This document shows, piece by piece, positions 21,653 through 25,679 of a DNA stretch of 25,679 nucleotides (position 1 is the stretch's first letter; every line of letters begins with the position of its first letter). Origin of the DNA: Pseudomonadota bacterium. GTDB taxonomy: Bacteria > Desulfobacterota > Desulfovibrionia > Desulfovibrionales > Desulfovibrionaceae. Location of the stretch: contig JAEWCY010000041.1 in the NCBI GenBank assembly GCA_023390395.1, positions 1 to 25,679 on the forward strand, written 5' to 3'. A program made the position numbers and the translations under genes. Under the pieces are notes generated by a model. That model had not been told where the DNA came from. It searched no databases and worked only from the letters and a program-made list of their open reading frames with translations.

Positions 21653-22180
21653 ATGGGCGAGGCATCCTGGGCCAGGGCCGAGCTTTTCGCCGGGCTTTCG
21701 CCCGAGGAGCTCGCCGCCGTGCGGCCTTCCTTCGAAGAGGTGGCGCTTCCCGCCGGCCGCGACGTCATCGCCGAGGGCGCGCCCGGGGACGACATGTTCA
21801 TCCTGGTTTCGGGCAAGGTGCGGGTGCGCAAGGCCATGGTGCAAAAGGGCATCGCCGTGCCGGCCCTGGAGGCCGAGGCCGGCGGCAAGACCTTGGCCGA
21901 CCTGTCCGACGCCCAGAGTCCCTTTTTTGGCGAGATGGCGCTCCTTGACCACGACATCCGCTCGGCCAGCGTCACGTGCCTGACGGACTGCCGGTTCCTG
22001 CGCATCGACCGCGACCGCTTCTTCGCCTTCCTGGCCGAGCGGCCGGACATCGGCGTCAAGCTGGTCACGGCCCTGGCCAAGCGCCTGGCCCGGGTCGTGC
22101 GCAAGAACAACAACGAGATCGTGAAGCTGACCACGGCCCTGGCCCTGGTCCTGAGCCGCCGGGGGCAGGGCAGGGGATAG
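21653..22180 (+). CDS. Stand-alone cyclic-nucleotide-binding domain protein
   Basis: The 175-residue protein is one cNMP-binding beta-roll with helices. LFAGLSPEELAAVRPSFEEV starts the domain, APGDDMFILVSGKVRV is the beta-roll core, and FGEMALLDHDIRSASV is the phosphate-binding cassette with G93-E94 and R103-S104, the residues that hold ribose and cyclic phosphate in binding-competent members. An insertion of about 20 residues (roughly 65-85) lies before the cassette. There is no helix-turn-helix, so it is not a CRP-type regulator, and no kinase or channel domain is attached. Its ATG directly abuts the stop of the K+ channel gene. I infer a regulatory subunit acting on the channel in trans. 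Confidence 0.87.
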   Translation: MGEASWARAELFAGLSPEELAAVRPSFEEVALPAGRDVIAEGAPGDDMFILVSGKVRVRKAMVQKGIAVPALEAEAGGKTLADLSDAQSPFFGEMALLDHDIRSASVTCLTDCRFLRIDRDRFFAFLAERPDIGVKLVTALAKRLARVVRKNNNEIVKLTTALALVLSRRGQGRG

Positions 22181-22187
22181 CGCCGCG

Positions 22188-23300
22188 TCATTTCTTGAGC
22201 GCCGGGTGCTCCATGACGATCTCGCCCTCGACGTAGCGGAAGACCACGTCGCGCGCGCCCTCGGGCACGGACAGCACGGCCTCGCCGATGCCGATCTCCA
22301 CGTTGGCCCCGACCGTGCCCGGCACGATCACCCGGCAGGTGGAAAAGCGCCGCATGGCCGCGGGATGCGACCACAGCCGCGCCAGTTGGGACTGGCAGGA
22401 ATCGAGCAGCCGTTCCAGGCGCGGCAGCTCCAGGCCGCAGGCCTCGGAACGCTCGCCGCCGCGCGCCACCTCGTCCCGGCAGGCGGCCAGCTCCATGAGC
22501 AGCTCGCGCACCCGCGCCTTGAGGTGCTGGTCCTGGTGGATGCGCTCGGGATCGTAGCCGAGAAGCAGCCGCGTCTGGCTCTGGCTGCCGCCGCCGAGCT
22601 GCTCGCCCACGTAGGCCGCCTCGCCGCAGTAGGCCTCGCCCCCGGCCAGACGCCCCTTGACCGCGAGCTTCTCCCCGGCGAACAGCCGGCAGTGCATGCT
22701 CGCGCCGTCGACCAGGATGTTCTGGCCGGCGTGCAGCACGGCGTTCTCGCAGTACCGGGTGCGGATGCTCTTGCCGGCCCGCAGCGTGGCCCGGCCGCCG
22801 CCCTGGATGCCGGCCTGGCAGACGACGCCGCCCATGGCCCGCAGTTTGGCCCCCTCCACCGTGCCCCGCACGGTGATGTTGCGGCCCATGACCAGAAAGC
22901 CCGAACGCACGCCGCCGCCGACGAGCACGTCGCCCACGGCCACGATGTTGCCGGTGTGGAAATCGATGTCGCGCCCCACGGAAAGCGTCTCGCGCACCAG
23001 GATCGAACCGTCCACGCGGGAGACGTGGCCGTTGACCGCGGCGAGCAGCCGCCTGGGGTCGGCGGGGTCCACGCGGCAGCCCTCGCCGTGGGGAAAGGCC
23101 AGGTCCTCGGAAACCACGCTGCCCGGTTCGGGCGTCTCGCCGGCGGAGAACCCCACCCACTCGGCCAGCAGCTGGCCGGCCACCACGTTCTGGGCGTAGC
23201 CCAGGTCGTACTGGTCCACCGACCCGTCCTCGCGGCTTTTGGGGCGCAGCCGGCGGCGTTCGTAGTCCGGATCGAAATGGTGTCTGAGGAAGTACGGCAT
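22188..23300 (-). CDS. FapA family (DUF342) protein
   Basis: The 370-residue protein has the glycine-rich beta-helix stretch of the DUF342/FapA family: VNGHVSRVDGSILVRETLSVGRDIDFHTGNIVAVGDVLVGGGV, followed by repeating short strands (GRNITVRGTVEGAKLRAMGGV, GKSIRTRYCENAVLHAGQNI, AGEKLAVKGRLAGGEAYCG). A helical or coiled-coil segment lies at about 265-320 and a final strand region resumes the pattern. Family members have been linked to polar flagellar placement and assembly in Vibrio and to cell-surface or cytoskeletal scaffolds elsewhere; the role in this organism is unknown. No signal peptide is present. Its stop is seven bases from the end of the convergent cNMP-binding gene, with no obvious terminator between. 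Confidence 0.83.
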   Translation of the reverse strand: MPYFLRHHFDPDYERRRLRPKSREDGSVDQYDLGYAQNVVAGQLLAEWVGFSAGETPEPGSVVSEDLAFPHGEGCRVDPADPRRLLAAVNGHVSRVDGSILVRETLSVGRDIDFHTGNIVAVGDVLVGGGVRSGFLVMGRNITVRGTVEGAKLRAMGGVVCQAGIQGGGRATLRAGKSIRTRYCENAVLHAGQNILVDGASMHCRLFAGEKLAVKGRLAGGEAYCGEAAYVGEQLGGGSQSQTRLLLGYDPERIHQDQHLKARVRELLMELAACRDEVARGGERSEACGLELPRLERLLDSCQSQLARLWSHPAAMRRFSTCRVIVPGTVGANVEIGIGEAVLSVPEGARDVVFRYVEGEIVMEHPALKK

Positions 23301-23434
23301 GGGGTTCCGCCGGGTTTCCAGGCTGCCTGTGGGTTAGATTCCCATTATCTTTTCCGTACCCAACCCCTTGGGTTTGCACAAGCCCCGTCCGGCCTGGGTC
23401 GCGGGCGTCGGGCCGTCTTCGCGGCCCGGCCCGA

Positions 23435-23463
23435 TTGACGCCCGGGAATGAATATTTTACCCT
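23435..23463 (+). promoter_or_regulatory. Weak candidate promoter for the acyl-CoA dehydrogenase gene
   Basis: TTGACG (23435-23440) matches five of six -35 positions. At 17 bases spacing the -10 would be TACCCT (23458-23463), a poor match; the flanking AATATTTTAC is AT-rich. On the other strand GATAAT near 23345-23350 could be a -10 for the FapA-like gene but lacks a -35. The 230-nt gap has no other gene. Confidence 0.3.
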
Positions 23464-23530
23464 TCCATACTTTTCCCAGGTCATCCATCCGGCGCAATGG
23501 CGCGCCCAAACCACCAATTAGGCGAAACCT

Positions 23531-25579
23531 ATGGAAACTCTCCGCACTCTTCCGGGCGACGACGTCCGGCAAATCATGTGGCGTTTCGCGGACCGCTTCG
23601 ACCTCCAGATGGCCGTCCAATCCACCCGCGCCGTGGCCCGGGGGCTGGTCGCCCGCCTGGTGGCCGAGGGCGCGCGCCACTCCCACGAATGGACCGAGCA
23701 GAAAAAACAGCTCCTGGCCGCCTTCGACGAATCCGGCATCACCGCCGTGTTCCTCGATCCGCACCAGGGCGGCTTCATCGAGGGCCCCAAGAACATGGCC
23801 CTGGCCCTGGTCGCCTTCGAGTTGTCCTGGGTGGACGCCGGCGCGGCCACCTGCTCCCTGGCCAGCAACCTGGCCCTGTCCCCCATCCACGAGCGCGGCA
23901 CCACCGAGCAGCGCGACCATTACATGAGCCTGTGCGCCCCGGCCCCGGACAAGGAGCCCTGGCGCGGGGCCTTCGCCCTGACCGAGCCCCTGCCCTACGT
24001 CGGCGTGGACACCGGCGTGCTCGTCGGCAAGGTGCGCATCGACTCCTGGGAGGACGGCCAGGAGCCCATGCTCCAGGTGGACAAGCGCGGCCGCTTCATC
24101 ACCGGCATGGACTTCGCCAACTTCGCCACCGCCGCCGTGGACACCGCCGACCCGCGCATCAAGTCCTCGTGCATGGTCATCCTGGAAGAAACCGACCCGG
24201 GCCTGTTCGACCGCGGCGCGCCCACCCTCAAGATGGTCCACCAGCTGTCCTCCACCCGCGACCCGGTCTTCAGCCTGAAGGTGCCGGCCAGCCGCATCAT
24301 CGGCGGCTACACGGTGAAAGACGGCTGCATCGTGCCCAACTACTCCCACTCCGAGATCATCGCCGCCGTGTTCCACCGCACCCGGGTGCCGGTGGCGCTC
24401 ATGACCACGGCCAAGCTGCTCTCCGCCGTGGAGCCGGTCATCCGCTACCAGCGCGGCCGCTTCCGGGGCGGCGACGCCTGCGCCGAGGGCACGCCCAAGT
24501 TCGAGCTGGGGCTCCAGCAGAAGCAGGACGCCCCCATCCGCCTGGCCGAAGTCTGGGCCGCCGGCGAGGCCGGCGCGTCCATGGGCTTCGCCACGGCGCG
24601 GCTCTTCGACAGCCTCGACCCCACGGAAAAGGCCAAGGACGCGGCCCTGGCCGCCGCCGGCGTCTCGGGCATGCGCGCCCAGCTCACGGCGCTCAAAAAG
24701 GTCCTGCCCCAGTCCGTGGAATACGTGAACCTGCTGTTTTCTCCCGAGGAAACCCGCGACGCCGCCCGCTTCGCCGCACTCGACGCCGACGCGGTGGTCA
24801 AGTACCAGGCGCTCGAGGCCGAGGCCGGCGTGCTCTGCCCGGCCTGCAAGCTCTGGAACACCGGCCACGGCGCGACCGTCATGCGCGAGGCCGTGGCCAT
24901 GATGGGCGGCTACGGCATCACCGAGGACTGCCCCGGATTCCTGTTCCACAAGTGGAACGACTCCCAGCTCGAAGCCACCTACGAAGGCCCCGAGTGCGTG
25001 CAGCGCCGCCAGCTCTCCGTCACCATGGCCAGCGACGTCTTCGCCGTGTACTGCGACAACTACGTCGCCGAGATGGAGCGCGTGGCCGCTTCCAACCCGG
25101 AAACCGGCGCGGCCACGGTCGCCGCCGGGTTGCGCCTGTGGAAGGCCGCCCTGGACATCCTCTCGGCCGGCAAGGACGCCGACGGCAAGAAGCTCTACCA
25201 CGGCAACCGGCAAGCCGTGACCTTCCCCCTGGCCGACGCGCTCTGTCCGCTGCTGGCCAGCCGCGCCTTCGTCTGCGACATCCTGGAGCTGGCCGCCAAG
25301 GGGCCGGAAAACCCGGTCGTGGCCGAGGGGCTTGCCGGCTACCTGTCCTTTTTCAGCGACCTCTCCAGGCTCCAGGCCGCCAAGGCCGCGGGCGAGGCGG
25401 CGCGCGCGTGCGCGAACCTCGTTTTCGGCTACGCCCCCGAGGGCGCGGACCTGGCCGCCTTCGGCGCGCTGCGCGCCGCCGTGGACGCCTCCCTCGTCGG
25501 CGTCGGCGCGGCCCGCGAACGCGCCGGCCAGGCCATCACCCAGGTGATGATCCCGGAGGCGCTGGATTACCCGATGTAG
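23531..25579 (+). CDS. Large acyl-CoA dehydrogenase family protein
   Basis: The 682-residue flavoprotein should oxidise an acyl-CoA to the enoyl-CoA, passing electrons to electron-transfer flavoprotein. The N-terminal domain shows GITAVFLDPHQGG and SNLALSPIHERGTTEQRDHY, then GAFALTEP, the FAD/substrate-contact segment. The middle beta domain follows (MVILEETDPG, LKVPASRIIGG). The C-terminal domain has MMGGYGITEDCPG and ATYEGPECVQRRQLS, the family's FAD-binding end. The protein then continues for about 180 mostly helical residues, making it far longer than standard members of about 380, closer to the long multidomain forms. No Etf gene is in view. The substrate is unknown. AGGCGA lies about eight bases before the ATG. 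The gene starts 230 nt from the divergent FapA-like gene. Confidence 0.85.
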   Translation: METLRTLPGDDVRQIMWRFADRFDLQMAVQSTRAVARGLVARLVAEGARHSHEWTEQKKQLLAAFDESGITAVFLDPHQGGFIEGPKNMALALVAFELSWVDAGAATCSLASNLALSPIHERGTTEQRDHYMSLCAPAPDKEPWRGAFALTEPLPYVGVDTGVLVGKVRIDSWEDGQEPMLQVDKRGRFITGMDFANFATAAVDTADPRIKSSCMVILEETDPGLFDRGAPTLKMVHQLSSTRDPVFSLKVPASRIIGGYTVKDGCIVPNYSHSEIIAAVFHRTRVPVALMTTAKLLSAVEPVIRYQRGRFRGGDACAEGTPKFELGLQQKQDAPIRLAEVWAAGEAGASMGFATARLFDSLDPTEKAKDAALAAAGVSGMRAQLTALKKVLPQSVEYVNLLFSPEETRDAARFAALDADAVVKYQALEAEAGVLCPACKLWNTGHGATVMREAVAMMGGYGITEDCPGFLFHKWNDSQLEATYEGPECVQRRQLSVTMASDVFAVYCDNYVAEMERVAASNPETGAATVAAGLRLWKAALDILSAGKDADGKKLYHGNRQAVTFPLADALCPLLASRAFVCDILELAAKGPENPVVAEGLAGYLSFFSDLSRLQAAKAAGEAARACANLVFGYAPEGADLAAFGALRAAVDASLVGVGAARERAGQAITQVMIPEALDYPM

Positions 25580-25679
25580 GAAGAGAAGATCGGGGCGCTG
25601 CCCCGAACCCCGCCGGGGGGGATAATCCCCCCCGGACCCCCTTGCCGGGGGGCGCGGCCGGGACGGCGGAAGACCGCCC
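25580..25679 (+). repeat. GC-rich hairpin repeat after the acyl-CoA dehydrogenase gene (possible terminator)
   Basis: Right after the TAG stop (25577-25579) the same purine tract GGAAGAGAAGA (25579-25589) seen at 20204 occurs. Then come a hairpin CGGGGC-GCT-GCCCCG (25591-25605), a palindromic G7-AT-A-AT-C7 block (25615-25633) followed by GGACCCCC, and a CCCCC/GGGGG stem (25637-25641 with 25647-25651). The stretch 25613-25642 repeats 3170-3199 with a single base change. It runs to the edge of the window and holds no gene. Confidence 0.75.

Overview
The window is 25.7 kb of very GC-rich DNA with tightly packed genes on both strands. It looks like a chromosome segment from a delta-proteobacterial sulfate reducer of the Desulfovibrio/Solidesulfovibrio type. 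That assignment is inference from gene content and style: a stand-alone class-II glutamine amidotransferase of the split glutamate synthase type, an aspartate aminotransferase next to an NtrC-type two-component system, a Lon-related protease with a P-loop arginine, and GC-rich hairpin repeats after stop codons. I see no rRNA, tRNA, CRISPR array, IS element or phage gene.

Layout. 1-155 (-): 5' end of a glutamine amidotransferase gene with a good sigma-70-like promoter. 537-5546 (-): a compact operon read ATPase, GT-C membrane glycosyltransferase, permease, permease, periplasmic binding protein. It forms a SsuABC/TauABC-type importer with a glycosyltransferase-like gene in the middle, and ends in a clear intrinsic terminator at 492-536. 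5728-8685 (-): a helicase-exonuclease that fuses the two Bacillus mitomycin-repair partners MrfA (YprA) and MrfB (YprB). 8712-8867 (+): a decayed C-terminal scrap of a GGDEF domain, followed by an intact Cache-HAMP-GGDEF diguanylate cyclase (9053-10657, +). 10784-14875 (-): aminotransferase, sensor kinase and sigma-54 response regulator as one operon, facing away from sfsA (14966-15730, +). 15666-16853 (-): an acyltransferase-3 membrane protein whose 3' end overlaps sfsA. 17000-20197 (+): a Lon-related ATP-dependent protease and a small helical protein with an EF-hand-like loop. 20453-22180 (+): a two-helix K+ channel with an RCK-like domain, abutted by a separate cyclic-nucleotide-binding protein. 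22188-23300 (-): a FapA/DUF342 protein. 23531-25579 (+): a large acyl-CoA dehydrogenase.

The most unusual points are: (i) a family of GC-rich hairpin repeats, one pair of copies showing a compensatory base-pair change; (ii) one tandem copy read in frame as the N-terminus of an ABC permease; (iii) the MrfA-MrfB fusion; (iv) the GGDEF relic beside an intact diguanylate cyclase; (v) a channel gene and a cNMP-binding gene that together look like a split cyclic-nucleotide-regulated K+ channel. I found no clear new multi-gene defence or mobile system. All functional calls come from reading motifs, with no database search.
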